Positions 35,229-47,350 are shown, counted from the first letter of the stretch. The stretch is DNA of 64,000 nucleotides from Gymnopus androsaceus JB14 (GCA_009733575.1 ML769615.1:49656-113655), one strand, 5' to 3'. Notes: generated by a model from the letters alone, not told the origin. Numbers and translations: made by a program.

Positions 35229-36917
35229 ATGAATAGCGGTTGGGGTTGAACGACCCGAGAACGTCGGAATTGGGATGGAAGGAATCGTGGGAGGATGAGG
35301 AAAGAGTATAATTTGGGCGGTGCCTGTTAACCGGAGGCTATTTGCCGTCGTTATTCGGCGTACCGTGCACGCCGATCCTGGCCTTGTTTGGACTCGTTAG
35401 AAGCGCGACGCTTCCTAACAATTACCCACCTCCTTCAGGTTCGACCTTCCGTCTTCCCTTCGTCGCTCGTTCGTCAGCAAGAACTCGGGTCCTTCGTTAT
35501 GGCCCTTTTGGGATAGCGGGAAGCTGGCGTCGAGCGATGAACGTTCGGATGTTTTTGAAAATTTTAATAATTTTCAACATTCCTTCCGATCGTCCGGTCC
35601 CGTAGTCGAATCAGGGGATTTATGGCGTTCAACACCGTCATCCTAAAGGGTATATAGGGAGGTTATTGTCCAGGTATTCCTCACAAAATGCCCTCCCCGC
35701 ATTCTTCTTCTGATTTCCATGCCCTCCTTGGCAGCAAATTCCCCTCCTTCGTACTACTCTCACGAGAATCCTTCCTCCCAGATCTGACCCTTATCCGTTC
35801 GTCTCGTTCTTGTTTTTTTTTTTTTTTTGAGTCTTCTAAACTTATCCTTATTTCTAGCGAATCCGTCCTTCTTACATTCGTCTGTTCTGCCTGTCCCCTG
35901 GTAGCAGAATGCGAGCGATGCCAGTGTATTCGATGACTGGTGAACGATTATATCGTCATTAAACGGAGTTTGGTGTTGCGGAACGCGGTGAGTGATGACC
36001 TTTGTTGTTTGGATTCTCCTAACCCATTCCAGTAGATAAACGCGATGTCGGATTCATTTCGAGGCAACATCGACGACCTCCATCCCTCTCCAACAACGTC
36101 GTTCGTCTTCTCGCCTCCTGCCGTCACGCCATCTTACCCGGTCTAAACTTCGCGAACTTTTTCGTGCTATGGAGCGCACACTCCTTCGACAACCGACAAA
36201 CGGCGTTGGCCGGGGGCACGACGATATTGTATTGTTGAATGAACGATATGGAAGGGCTGGTTATCGCGGGTCAAGACTGACGCTTTTCGCGTTTTCTCTG
36301 CCAGCGATGCCATAACTCGGACCTCGCCGACGCTGACGAGACGTTGGTTCGTCGGTTATGCCAACAATCCTCCTGTATATATCTCGACTCCTCTTTGCAC
36401 CTCTCTTGGCTTGTACGTCGCAAACCCTTTTCTTTTTTGAACCCCGTACTGACCCTGCTTGGCAGATACACCAGGAACCCGAAACAGTAGCAGCCTGGCC
36501 CGGAAATGTTTCCGGTGGAGCTCTTCCAATTTCGAAGAGCGCTACTGTTCGAGGATGTCCGAACTTCAGAATCACCTGGTCGGTCGCTGCGTCCCCCGTC
36601 TTTTGTTCGTTAAAACAGAACCGTTGTTTCCCAACGTCCTCGCTGCCCAACATTCGTCATCAGAAGCCGCCCTGTTCAGCGCAGCTCAACGACTCCGAGG
36701 GTTTACGATGTAGACTCTACCTTAGTGTTACGTTTTGTTCCGTTTCTCTTCCTCCTCTTCCTTCGTGTTACTTCTATCTTTACAATGCTAATGGGTTTGC
36801 CCTACTAATTTTTTTTTATCACGTGTTTCGCGCATGTTTGTAGATTACTTATTTCATTTTAATAAAATAATCTTTTTTGTTCCATACTTATTGAGTATGA
36901 AATAGGTTCGGTTGAGA
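35229..36917 (-). repeat. Long LTR-like repeat L2 shared by gypsy copies I and II
   Basis: Lies between the gag of copy I and the pol stop of copy II and matches L1. It therefore serves as the 5' LTR of copy I and the 3' LTR of copy II, a tandem arrangement expected from recombination between LTRs. It contains the second version of the antisense ORF (35688-36715). A T-run at 35813-35829 is present here but not in L1. Confidence 0.7.
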
Positions 36918-39900
36918 TTACTCTTTAATGTGATCTGTCTTCCAGATCCCCTCTTGTGAGTATTGTTCTAAACGATCCATTGCTGCTTTGGTTGCATGCG
37001 GTTTATTTGGGTGATTAAGTTGAAATTCTTGAACTAGTTGTAGGGCACCAGGTAAATTTGATCGAGTTTCCCAAGTATCGTCCTCTGGGCCGTATCCCTG
37101 CCATCGGACGAGGAATTGGATGCCTTTTCCCCTCCTTCGGGAATTGAGTATCTGTTCAACAACGTAAATGTTGTCACCCTCGATTTCAACAGGTGGAGGC
37201 GGTGAGGGTTTGCGGTTGGGGAACTCATCAGGAACATCGAGTTGTAGCAATGAGACATGAAAAACGTTGTGAATGCCCTTTAGGTATTGGGGCAACTTTA
37301 AACGATATGCATGGGAGGAGACTTTCTCGGAAATCTCGAATGGGCCCAATCGCTTCCAGTCAAGTTTTCGCATTCGTCGTTTAGTACGAATGTTTTCTGT
37401 GCTTAACCAGACCTTCTGCCCTGGAACCCAGTTTGGTGTTCTCTCCCGTCGTTTATTAGCATGTCGTTCTGATTCCAAGTTGGCCTTCCTGATTTGGTCC
37501 TTCAGGTGCTCATGCAGTTTATTCAAGTCTTCAGCAACTAAATGTGCTGCATGATTTGGGACCTTGTCTAATGAAATTGATAGTCGAGGATTATATCCTT
37601 TGTTGGCAAAGAATGGGGACACCCCTGTAGCTCTATTTGGGGAGTTGTTATAAACAAACTCGGCTAAGGGAAGCATCTCCTCCCAATCACTCTGATCGTA
37701 ATTCACGAACAATCGTAAGTACTGTTCAAGGGTTTGATTAGTACGTTCGGTTTGTCCATCAGTTTCTGGGTGGTATGCAGTTGAAAGGTTTGACTTGATA
37801 CCCAAGTTCTCGCAGAGGGATTGCCAAAATACCGAGACAAAAGTCGAACCTCGATCCGAAATGATATCTGCGGGAATTCCATGTTTAGAGAACACATGTC
37901 GGATAAAGTGTTTGGCGAGTGTGGCAGATGTATCGGTGGTATTGCAAGCAATGAAAATGGCTTGTTTTGTTAGTCTGCACACAACTACCAGGATGGCATC
38001 AGAACCATTTGATTCTGGTAGTGCCACAATATGATCCATGGATAGTGAGCTCCATGGTCATTCTCCAATTGGAAGTGGTTTTAAATATCCCATGGCTTTC
38101 TTTCGGACAGATTTTGTGCGTCGACATTCGTGACATGAACGTATGTACCGTTCAACATCGCGATGGATTCCAGGCCAAAAGTAAGTACGTGATATGAGTT
38201 GGATTGTTTTGTGAACACCAGGGTGGCCTCGAAGTTTGTGATCGTGATGTGTTTGCAAAATTTCGAGACGTATATCGGGGTTGGTAGGTACATACACTTT
38301 CCCCGCTCTTAGGAGTAGTCCCCCAATTAGTTCAAAGGGTCCTGGCTCCTCAGATTTTGCTTTTTCTTCCATGTTGATCCAATAGCTATCCTTTCCAGAT
38401 TCCCGGATCCTTTGCAACTGCAATTCCTCGTTGATTATCAAGGAAGCTAGCAGCTGTTCTGGACGAATCAATATACGTTCATTATGTTGATTCACGGAAT
38501 CCTGCAAGGACTTGGTTTTTGGGTACACATCAGGCCTTCGAGTAAGTGCATCAGGTTTGGCACCTAGGCGTCCCGGCCGGTAATTTATAACAAAGTCAAA
38601 TCCAGATAAGAATTCAGACCAACGTGCTTGACGTCTACTGAGCTTCTGGGTTGTCGTGAAGAATTGGAGGTTGTTGTGATCGGAATACACTTGCACAGTG
38701 TATCGTGAACCTTCAAGGTAGTTTCTCCATTGTTGGAATGCTTCCACAATGGCCAGCAACTCTTTATCATAAATAGGGTAATTCAGCTCGGCTGGACCCA
38801 TTGATCGTGCTAGAAATGCAACTGGATGTAGTTCACCAGTTTCTGCATGAGGTTGAGAAATTATAGCTGCCACTGCATAATCAGAGGCATCAGACTCCAA
38901 TATAATTGGCAATTCTGGGTCAAAATGCTGCAAAATGGGGGCTTCCTGAAAAGCTGATTTTAGTAATTCAAACACTGTTTGACACTCAGCAGTCCAGTTC
39001 CAGGTTGAGTTTTTTCCTGTAAGTCTAGTTAGAGGTTTGACAATACCGGAATAGTTGTCTATGAAACGTCGGTAGAAATTCGCAAATCCCAAAAAGGACT
39101 GAAGTTCTTTAACAGTCTTTGGAGTTGGCCATTCCTGGATTACCTTTACCTTGGAAGGGTCCATATTTACACCTTCCGGGGTGATAATTACACCAAGATA
39201 CTCTGTAGCTCTTGTGTGAAAATCACATTTTTCCGGTTTTGCATGCAAATTATTGTCTCGCAATCGTTCAAGAACCCTTCGAACATGTCTCTGGTGTTGA
39301 TCCTCATTGTCTGAATAAATAAGGATGTCGTCCAGATATATGACCACAAATATATCAACCATATCATGAAAAGTGTCATTCATGAAGTGTTGGAATACCG
39401 ATGGTGCATTGGTGAGGCCAAAGGGCATAACCAGATATTCAAAGGACCCATATCTGGTTCTGAAGGCTGTTTTCCATTCATGACCCTTTGCAATTCGGAC
39501 ATTGTAGTATCCATCTCGTAGGTCAATTTTGGAGTAGATTTTGGCCCTTCGTAGTTGATCAATGAGGTTTCCAATTAGGGGTAGGGGATACCGATCCTTG
39601 CGTGTGATTCTATTTAGAGTGCGATAATCCACACAGAGTCGTAGACCACCATCTTTTTTCTTGGCAAATAGGACTGGTGCTCCAATGGGTGAATTGGAAG
39701 ATTGAATGAATCCTTTTCCCAACATCTCATCAATGTAAGTCTTGAGAGCTTTTAGTTCCACTTCTGACATGTTGTACAATTTTCCAACAGGTGGGAGTTT
39801 GTTGTCCTCTGTTTCAATTTTGATGCCGTAAGGGCGATGTTCAGCAAGCTTTGTTGCTTCCCCTACTGAGAATACCTGAACAAAATCATGATATTCTGGG

Positions 39901-40785
39901 GGTACATGTTTCTTCATGGATTCATTGAACTCGTCTTTGATACCAACACCAGAAATCTTGGGTCCTGTACCAGCTTCATCTGCTTTAACAGCACATGGTG
40001 GTTCCTTGATATTGGCCGCAAATGCAGTTTCTGGTTCTTCAGATATGGGTTGGATGTGAATAATATAGATATCACATTCATCCTTTATTAGGGAATAAAA
40101 TAGAGCAGCATCAATAATGCTGATGTTGAACTCTTGGGTAGTTGAGTCTTCAACTCCTTTGAGTGGGGAATTAGCTTCCAGGTTTTCTTCTGGAATAGGA
40201 TATATGATAGGAATTTGGGAGTCTATATGGGGAATTTCAATGTCATGAATAATCGCAGCTGACAGTTGTGCTTTTCCTCCAAAGGAAAATGTTAAACTGC
40301 GCCAGTCTATTTGAGGATTAAAGCGCTGCAACCATGGAAGTCCCAAAACAATGGGTGCAGCGGGGTGTAATTTTGTGATGAGAAAGTTTTCCATGTGAAC
40401 AGTTCCATCTCAAACTGGATAGAGGCATTTAATTTTTGCGTCATATTTCCAGCAGAAGTAGTGTTCCCATCAAAGAGTGTGAGAGGCATAGGCTTTGAAA
40501 GAGAAGAAATAAAATTAGGGTACTTCCCTGCTAAGTTATAGTCAACAAATGACTTGGAAGCACCTGAGTCAATGAGAGTTGGAAATCTAGGAGAATTAGA
40601 AAGAGTTTAGTGTAAATGATAAAAGAACTTTTTGCTTTTGAGGTGATAACAGCTGTTTCAGGGTTTAGTATGGCCGCTGATAATTGTTCCGAGGTATTTT
40701 GGTGTGACTGACTTAGTCCTCGGTCTAAGAGATCGTTGACGTTTCCCGGATTGCTACCTTCATCTCCTTCTTCAGGCCAAAATGT
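36918..40785 (-). pseudogene. Ty3/gypsy chromovirus pol, copy II, near-intact but truncated at 5' end
   Basis: The frame from 40394 to 38058 is open for 778 codons and covers the end of the protease region, reverse transcriptase ([12 protein letters not shown]), RNase H (LESDASDYAVAAI) and the integrase zinc finger (CHECRRTK). A single TGA at 38058-38060, where copy I has CGA, separates it from 373 further codons (38039-36918) with the DDE core and chromodomain (FLVRWQGYGPEDDTWE, terminal WKTDHIKE). Frame breaks near 40410 and 40451 disrupt the protease. Upstream, homology to copy I stops at 40785 just before the zinc knuckle, so gag is missing. This is the better-preserved copy and keeps most CpGs. 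Confidence 0.88.
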
Positions 40786-41592
40786 TAGGATGTGTTGCGT
40801 TTGCTTCTCGAAAAATTGAGAAATGGGATTGTTGGACCGTTTTAACGGTTTGGAACGAGTTTGATTGGATTCGGAATGAGCGCTAACGGAAAACCGCTGG
40901 GCAGATATGTGCAAGTAGACCACAAAGGTGTGTTTAAGATGTTTTAGGAGATAGGAGAGTATGGTGGTTGTTATAATAATGATTATTATTATAGATGTTT
41001 AATAGGAGTGGGTGGGCTCAACTATGGTTTGTAGTAGGCTGGTTTAAAAGGTTCAAGCTTAGATTTAAAGCTTAAATTGGGGCGAACAGAGTTCGAAGAT
41101 TTAACGTTTAAATGGTTAAAGAATTTGGTGGAGGTAAGAGAGAGGAGAGAGAGAGAGAGAGCATAAAGAGAGAAGAAAAACCGATTGATTGACAAAATAA
41201 CTGATCTGGGGACCTTACAGGCAAGGTCCCCAGCTTATATAGTGTATCGGACAGGAAATAATATATCCTAAACGATCTTGTCGACCTGTGTAGGCGTAGT
41301 TGCGCAGTGGAACGCGCTGCACAACCTGTGCTTACGACTGGGCCACAGTCCGCGCAGTATTTGCATGGACTGTCTCTCAAAAAAGGGAATAGTGCAACGT
41401 GTCATTCAGGAGGATCGATACGTCGCGATAACCGTAATGTATGAAAATAAACGTACGCGAGAGTCGATAGTAAACCGTAAAGTGAGATGTCCGTAGAATA
41501 AACGATAGGCAATAGTGGGCAGTCGTGATAGAGGAGTTTAATGAAGTGACTAGGGTATTCGAGAGCGATAGTCCGAAGGAATGAAGACTAGT
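40786..41592 (-). repeat. LTR-like sequence fused to truncated gypsy copy II
   Basis: Begins tgttaggatgtg, so on the minus strand it ends cacatcctaaca as an LTR would. The minus strand carries a promoter-like TATA box (actatataagctgg at about 41233-41246) followed by a short hairpin around ggggaccttrc and a long CT-rich tract (41130-41165). The join to copy II shares tttggcc with the copy I sequence at the same place. From about 41060 on it is the left arm of an inverted pair with 42660-43195. It does not match L1/L2, so it belongs to another region or family. Confidence 0.5.
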
Positions 41593-42001
41593 AGGGTGGC
41601 GACGGCGATGATGACGACGACTCGAGTCGTCGTGAAAAGGAGCTCGTTCTCAATGTATCTGTTCGCATATAGGAGTGAATGACGAAATGAGACATTAAGC
41701 AGTCGAATTGGTTAGCCCATAGTCGCGGCTGTGGCTTGACAACAGTTGTATTTACCCCAAAGGAGGGTAACGTTGCCGTTGAAGTCCTTCAAATGAGAGG
41801 CATCTCTGCTAGATGTTGTGGGAGGAGTTATTCGTCCGAGGATTGTAGTTGACCGAGATTCGAAAAGAGGAATAAATGAAGCATATTGTCGAGGGAATTA
41901 TTGGAGGAAATGCTGGGGAATTCCGCGTAGTAACGTTGTTAGGACATTTTGGGCTAGCAGTTGGGGTTGAACAACCGAGAACGTCGGAATTTGGAGGATG
42001 G
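41593..42001 (-). repeat. LTR-like segment, copy of 26172-26590
   Basis: Matches 26172-26590. The 41-kb copy keeps CpGs (gacggcgatgatgacgacga) where the 26-kb copy has TG or CA. It ends at the insertion point of telomere-word element C. Confidence 0.65.
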
Positions 42002-42655
42002 GAACAGCTGGTTCATTAGCAGTATTAAAATAAACCCCAACAAGTTCTCGGAGGTGTATTTTAATATTTGTGACAAGTTGTCGGCACAGCTTTTACCTAG
42101 AAAAGAAATATTGATACAGAGAGAACAAGAGCCCGTGGGAAAAAACGGACACTCTTCCCAAGCTCGTGTAGGTCACCTGCACCCAACCCTAGCCCTACCT
42201 TGCATCCTAACCCTAACCCTGATTAATATTTTAACAGTGGGGGCAAGCCCCTACACCCCCATTATGATCCTCAACCCCTAAACCCTAACCACCCTAACCC
42301 TAACCTATGTTCACTGTTTGTTTGGCACTGTTTTGATCAGGTCTCTATGTTAGGGTAAGCACAAAGTGCTTACCCTAACGAGACCTGACCAAAACAGTGC
42401 TTATTACTATATTTGGTCATAATCCTAATTTTAGATTAGGATTAAGCGGAGGCACCACTGGAAAGAGGGAGAAAAATAAAGGGGTGTAGCCATTTCCGTT
42501 TTTTCCCACGGCCCCTGGTTCCCGAGATATGGTCCCATCTTGTCATACTATGGTTAGGGTTCCCTGGGCATATTTGGCTGGCTGACAACTTGTCGCTAGT
42601 ATTAAAATACGCCTCCGAGAATTTGTAGGGGTTTATTTTAATATCGCTATAGCCT
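42002..42655. mobile_element. Telomere-word TIR element, copy C
   Basis: Same orientation as copy B: starts agctggttcattagcag and ends gctatagcctctggt. CCCTAA words lie at 42183-42220 and 42275-42305, and the internal hairpin lies at about 42325-42400. The inverted LTR arms lie on either side of the 41593-42655 block. Confidence 0.8.
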
Positions 42656-42659
42656 CTGG

Positions 42660-43195
42660 TGCGCCACCCTACTAGTCTTTATTCCTTCGAACTATCGCTC
42701 TCGAATACCCCGGTCATTTCATTAAACTCCTCTATCACGACTGCCCACTATCGCCCATCGTTTATTCTACGGACATCTCACTTTACGGTTTACTATTGAC
42801 TCTCGCGTACATTTATTTTCATACATTACGGTTATTGTGATGTATCGATCCTCCTGAACGACACGTCGCACTATTCCCTTTTTTGAGAGACAGTCCGTTC
42901 AAATACTGCGCGGACTGCGGCCCAGTCGTAAGCACAGGTTGCGCAGCGCGTTCCACTGCGCGACTACGCCTACGCAGGTCGACAAGATCGTTTAGGATAT
43001 ATTATTTACTGTCCGATACACTATATAAGCTGGGGACCTTGCCTGTAAGGTCCCCAGATCAGTTATTTTGTCAATCAATCGGTTTTTCTTCTCTCTTTAT
43101 GCTCTCTCTCTCTCTCCTCTCTCTTACCTCCACCAAATTCTTTAACCATTTAAACGTTAAATCTTCGAACTCCGTTTGCCCCAATTTAAGCATTA
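42660..43195 (+). repeat. Right arm, inverse of 41060-41592
   Basis: ccaccctactagtcttYatt and the following sequence are the inverse of the left arm throughout, with C/T and small indel differences. Here the TATA-like actatataagctggggacct and the CT-rich tract (43085-43130) read on the plus strand. Sequence just beyond (43190-43270) matches 10910-10985. Confidence 0.75.
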
Positions 43196-43569
43196 AACCT
43201 TTCGGATTGAACCTGATTGGGGTGATTGTTGTTTGGTCAGTTTTCATACCTAGCACAAATCTAACCCATCATCAAAAATTTATAGATTATTTATTTAGAC
43301 TATTTAGATTAGTAGATTAGAGTGCTTTATTGTTGGATTGTGCTGATTAGCAAGCATTGAACATGTCAGGGTTTCTCTGATGACCAGCCGAAACAGGTGC
43401 CCATGAGTAGACTGTAGAGGGATAACCAACACCAAACAACTTGCAATTGCACATGAAGGTCCATCATAGGGTGGAGATGCAAGAAAAGGGTGATTCAGGT
43501 ATGCGGAGCCTGACGAAGTGAACAAAAACACATGTAACAACAGGGACATATGTGTGCTCATTGTCCTCT

Positions 43570-43745
43570 GCTTCATGGCAAATGATAATGTACAGTTGAA
43601 CATCTCACATGGAATACGCTCATGTGGAATATCCATGGTATGGAATAGGAATATGGCTTCCTCAGAGTGGGAGGCAGGAATATTCCACTGATTTTGGTCC
43701 GGAATATGGAATGTGAGTATCAGGTCAATATTCCAAATGATGGTC
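43570..43745. repeat. GGAATAT word tract
   Basis: The word GGAATA/TATTCC is repeated in both orientations (about 12 times in 175 bp). It resembles the GGAATGTGGAAT arms of the element at 19267, but paired termini were not found. Confidence 0.4.
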
Positions 43746-43883
43746 ACAAAAAAGGCATCAAAAGTTCCAAAAAAGTGTCTTTATTGTTTTACAGTTATAG
43801 TTTTTAGCATTTTCACTTCAGGCAAACAATAGAATTAACTTTGTACATAACCAATCACACAACAAGCATGCTAAACTTCAACC

Positions 43884-44129
43884 ATGACTCAGAGGAAACC
43901 AACAAGTGGAGACAAGGGTCTGGAAGACATTGCTCAATATGTACAGAAGAAGCAGAATGGCAAGAGTGATGATGATGAGGAAGAGGAAGAAGCAGGGCCG
44001 GAGCTCAACCTTGATTTGGGGAAAGTTCTTGAAGCAGCAAAGCTTCTTGAGCCCATTTGTGTAAACCATGGTGATTTGGAGTGCTCATTGGATCTAGGCA
44101 AAGTGCTCCATAAACTTACACGGGGATAA
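43884..44129 (+). CDS. Small acidic hypothetical ORF
   Basis: 81 codons with an acidic run (DDDEEEEEAGPELNL) and an internal near-duplication LDLGKVLEAAKLL / LDLGKVLHKL. No family recognised. The sequence immediately after its stop resembles that after the terpene-cyclase relic at 49653, which suggests a repeat-derived context rather than a conserved gene. No introns or promoter seen. Confidence 0.2.
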   Translation: MTQRKPTSGDKGLEDIAQYVQKKQNGKSDDDEEEEEAGPELNLDLGKVLEAAKLLEPICVNHGDLECSLDLGKVLHKLTRG

Positions 44130-44333
44130 CTCTACTCAACAACCCCCTTGATTGTTGACAGCCCAATCGCAACCCCATTCTCAGAGAACCTTATCCCTCA
44201 ACCCTTCCGGACCTCCATGGGACCAATGATGGGCAGCCCAGCAGTGTCACAAGTAATGATATATTAATTCCGCTCACCCGTCAGCCTATTAATAAGAATA
44301 TTCTTCTAACTAGTACTAACAATTACTATCATG

Positions 44334-44951
44334 TAGTGATGTGCCGGCTGGGGCTCAGAGCCCTTGAGCCCTCTGAGCCGGGCCTGATTGAGCCGGAACT
44401 GGCCCCAGCCGCCTCTAGGGCTCAGGAGGGCCCAAAGCCCGGCTCAGATTCTTGAAAGCCCTGGGCCGGAGTCTTGGGCCGGGGCTCAGGGCACTTTATT
44501 TTACCAACGGAATGCATGATTTTGTGCTCAAATCTAACTATATTTTGCCAAGCACATAATTTTACCAAAATTTTACACCATTTTATAAGACTATTCTAAG
44601 GAAAAAGAAGCTTTATTCTGTTATCAGCTGTTGTGTAAGTGGTTGTAAATAGTCATAAATTTTAGTCTATTGCATTCTCTGGCTGCTTTTGAGGTTGTAC
44701 ATGTGCTCACAATGGATTTTATGCTTGGTTGTATGTTTTGCATTGAACTGACATTGAACATGACATTATTTGCAGATAAAAAAAAAGGGATTTCATATCT
44801 GTACCTTGAGCTGTGGCCTGAGCCTGAGCCGGGCCCTAGCCGAGCCCCAGCCGCCATGTAGGGCCCGGCTCAACATTTTGATCAGCCCTGGCCGGGGCTA
44901 TCTGAGCCGTGGCCGGGGCTTTTGAGCCGGGCCCCAGCCGGCACATCACTA
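44334..44951. mobile_element. TAGTGATGTGCCGGC foldback element, 618 bp
   Basis: Left tagtgatgtgccggctgggg is the inverse of right ccccagccggcacatcacta. The arms (44345-44490 and 44810-44940) repeat GGGCTCAG, GAGCC and CCGGGGC words. The AT-rich centre has only chance frames. A half copy with a different arm word is at 609-808. Confidence 0.8.
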
Positions 44952-45521
44952 CTAGCATGAATCATGATATCATTGGACATTTGTCCCTTCAGTGACCAGG
45001 CTGACAACAAATAGAGCATTTCACTACTTTTTGGCATTTGACTGGGCAGTCATAGTCATCCTCATCATCATCACTATTCACATCAAGCTCAGCTTGCTAA
45101 CCCTTCAATGGTGACATTGAATTATGGGGGATGGTATGTATCCAATGGTATGGTATATAGCTAGCTGTCACCATATTCAGTTACAGTGAACATCCCTAGC
45201 ATAGCTTACCACTGATTAACAGTTGCTTTCCAAAACTGTTACACACAAATTGCAACCTGTGTCTGAGTAATATTGAAGCTCATACATGCCCAATAGTCAT
45301 GTTTTTAGACTTTGACTACTTTATGAAAGCATTTTTCATCATTTAATGTACATCTTGGTCAAAATTGGCTGTTTCTGCTTGATGGACGTACTTTTCACAC
45401 ATATTTTATACTTTGTGTGTGTACATAAGCATGATCATTACTTCTCTTGTGTACTTGGTGTTCACCTTGTGTGATTAGTTTCGACAGATCTCTCAGTACT
45501 GCTTGAGTTTACCAGTGGTTA
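44952..45521. other. No feature recognised
   Basis: No supported gene or repeat in this spacer. Confidence 0.35.
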
Positions 45522-45779
45522 CATCAGCAAAACCTGGATGGTTGATAAGAAATCTTAATACATTCTGGAGCAAGGGTACCCTCTCCAGAGAGCTCCAGAG
45601 AGCTCAGAGCACTCAGAGCCATTCAATCGCTTTTGGACAGGTTTGACAGCTGTCAAAAAGCCATCAAAAAGCAATTGAATGACTCTGAGTGCTCTGAGCT
45701 CTCTGGAGCACTCTGGAGAGGGTACCCTTGCTCCAGAATGTATTAAGATGTCTTATCAACCATCCACGTTTTGCTGATG
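45522..45779. mobile_element. CATCAGCAAAA foldback element, 258 bp, near-perfect palindrome
   Basis: The arms match almost base for base from catcagcaaaacctggatgg inwards, through tctggagcaagggtaccctc, to a loop around gacagctgtc. The arm words are CTCCAGAGAG and CTCAGAG. TA borders both sides. This is the best-preserved member and should form a cruciform of more than 110 bp per arm. Confidence 0.85.
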
Positions 45780-45805
45780 TAGTCCTGCTTCTAACTACTT
45801 AAAAG

Positions 45806-45950
45806 TGTACTTCTGAGTACTTCTGAGTATTTCTGAGTACTTCTGAGTACTTCTGAGTACTTCTGAGTATTTCTGAGTACTTCTGAGTACTTCTGAGTAT
45901 TTCTGAGTACTTCTGAGTACTTCTGAGTTCTTCTGAGTTCTTCTGAGTTC
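45806..45950. repeat. Minisatellite, 10-bp unit TTCTGAGTAC, about 14 copies
   Basis: Perfect to near-perfect tandem copies. TAT or TTC replaces TAC in some units, and the last units all end in TTC. It starts 27 bp after the foldback element ends. Confidence 0.92.
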
Positions 45951-47350
45951 TTCTAAGGCACTATTGGTCCTTTCGAAGCCAAAGGTCTTGGGAAGGCCAT
46001 GAGAACTTGGCCAAAATGTTGCTGCAAGATCAAAGTTGCAGCAAGATTTTGGTAAAGTTCACACACTACTACTAATAGTAGTAGTAATAGCAATACCACA
46101 ATGGCTCAAGTGGCTTGAGTCTAAGGCCAACTGCTCCCTTGTGGGACCCTGCAATAGGGCGGCCACTTGTTTAAGTACCATAAGTGCCTGTGACATCACT
46201 GAACATTAATGAGTATCAGTCGAGCTTTTAAAAAATCTAATAAGATTCACCGGTACTCACCGGAACTCAGAAGTAGATGAATACATAACTGGGTATTAGC
46301 AGTACGCACAAATGTATTTCTAAGTATGTCATCAACTCCTAGTTGACACAAAGTAAGCATACAAAGTACATTTAATGATGTTTAAGTAGGTTACACTCCC
46401 ACCCGGCCTCTTTTTCCAATGAAAAATACTGTCATGCTACTTACTTATCAATATCTTTGGTACATATACCTACTGTATGTTGCACATCATTGTGCAGAAT
46501 TTGTCACAGATAAATCCGAGAATATCATTAAATGTTGCACACTATTATGCAGATTGATCCCAGTTTATCATTGAATCTGCGTTCAATTCTGCATTGTATA
46601 TCATAAGAATAAATGCTACGGGTGCAAGATCCAGTTACATTCAGCTTGTACCTAAGAACCATCACTATATGCACGTAAATATGACTGTCAATGCAGAACT
46701 GTACTGTAATATGAAGAAATATTGTCTCTCTCTCAGTACTTGAATACAGGTACCCAATGATAACACAGATACTGTATTGTCCTGGACATGATCATCAGTC
46801 ATAATATGGGTGGAATGATGCCGAATTTCCATTCTGATATAGACAATATACAACCCGTGGCCATACCATCTTGGTCTTTGAGTTTAAAGCATATATATGT
46901 TATTGCCTCAGGTTTCTGTACCTGCATATGGACAATTCAGAGTCCTACTTGCAATGCTTGAACTAAATCTAAATATTTCAATGTTACCCTCAGCTCCACT
47001 GATGTCCCATTCACTCCCATATGCATAGATGCATTCTAACACTCTGCACACAACCCTTGGACCTTAAAGGATTAATTCTTTACATGCATACATGGAGGTT
47101 TTGATCTCGTTTTGGATTAACTACCCTTTATTGACCCTTTACTTATAAGACTGTCCAACTTGTGGCTTAAGCCATCAAATCAACACCGTTTGGGATTCTT
47201 AAGCTTGATTCCTAACAATAAGCCCCTCCCAAAATACTTATATATCCAATTTGGAACAGCTCAATACAATGAAGCCAGGAGCTACATAAGTGTATAGCAA
47301 CAGGTTACCTGGATGGTATACTTATTGAAACTTAATACAGGTTTCTCCAA
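45951..47350. other. No gene recognised
   Basis: Only short frames. A TACTACTACTAATAGTAGTAGTA palindromic run lies near 46066-46088 (20 of its bases: tactactaatagtagtagta). Nothing else I can support. Confidence 0.35.

Noticed and set aside
36261..36843. Overlapping frames on both strands in L2 as separate genes
   Set aside because: They are shadows of the antisense LTR frame or of non-coding LTR sequence, with frame breaks relative to L1.
41108..41380. Cys/Arg-rich ORF in the LTR arm (also 42883-43320) as a protein
   Set aside because: It coincides with the promoter and CT-rich tract of the LTR-like arm and appears only because the arm is repeated.
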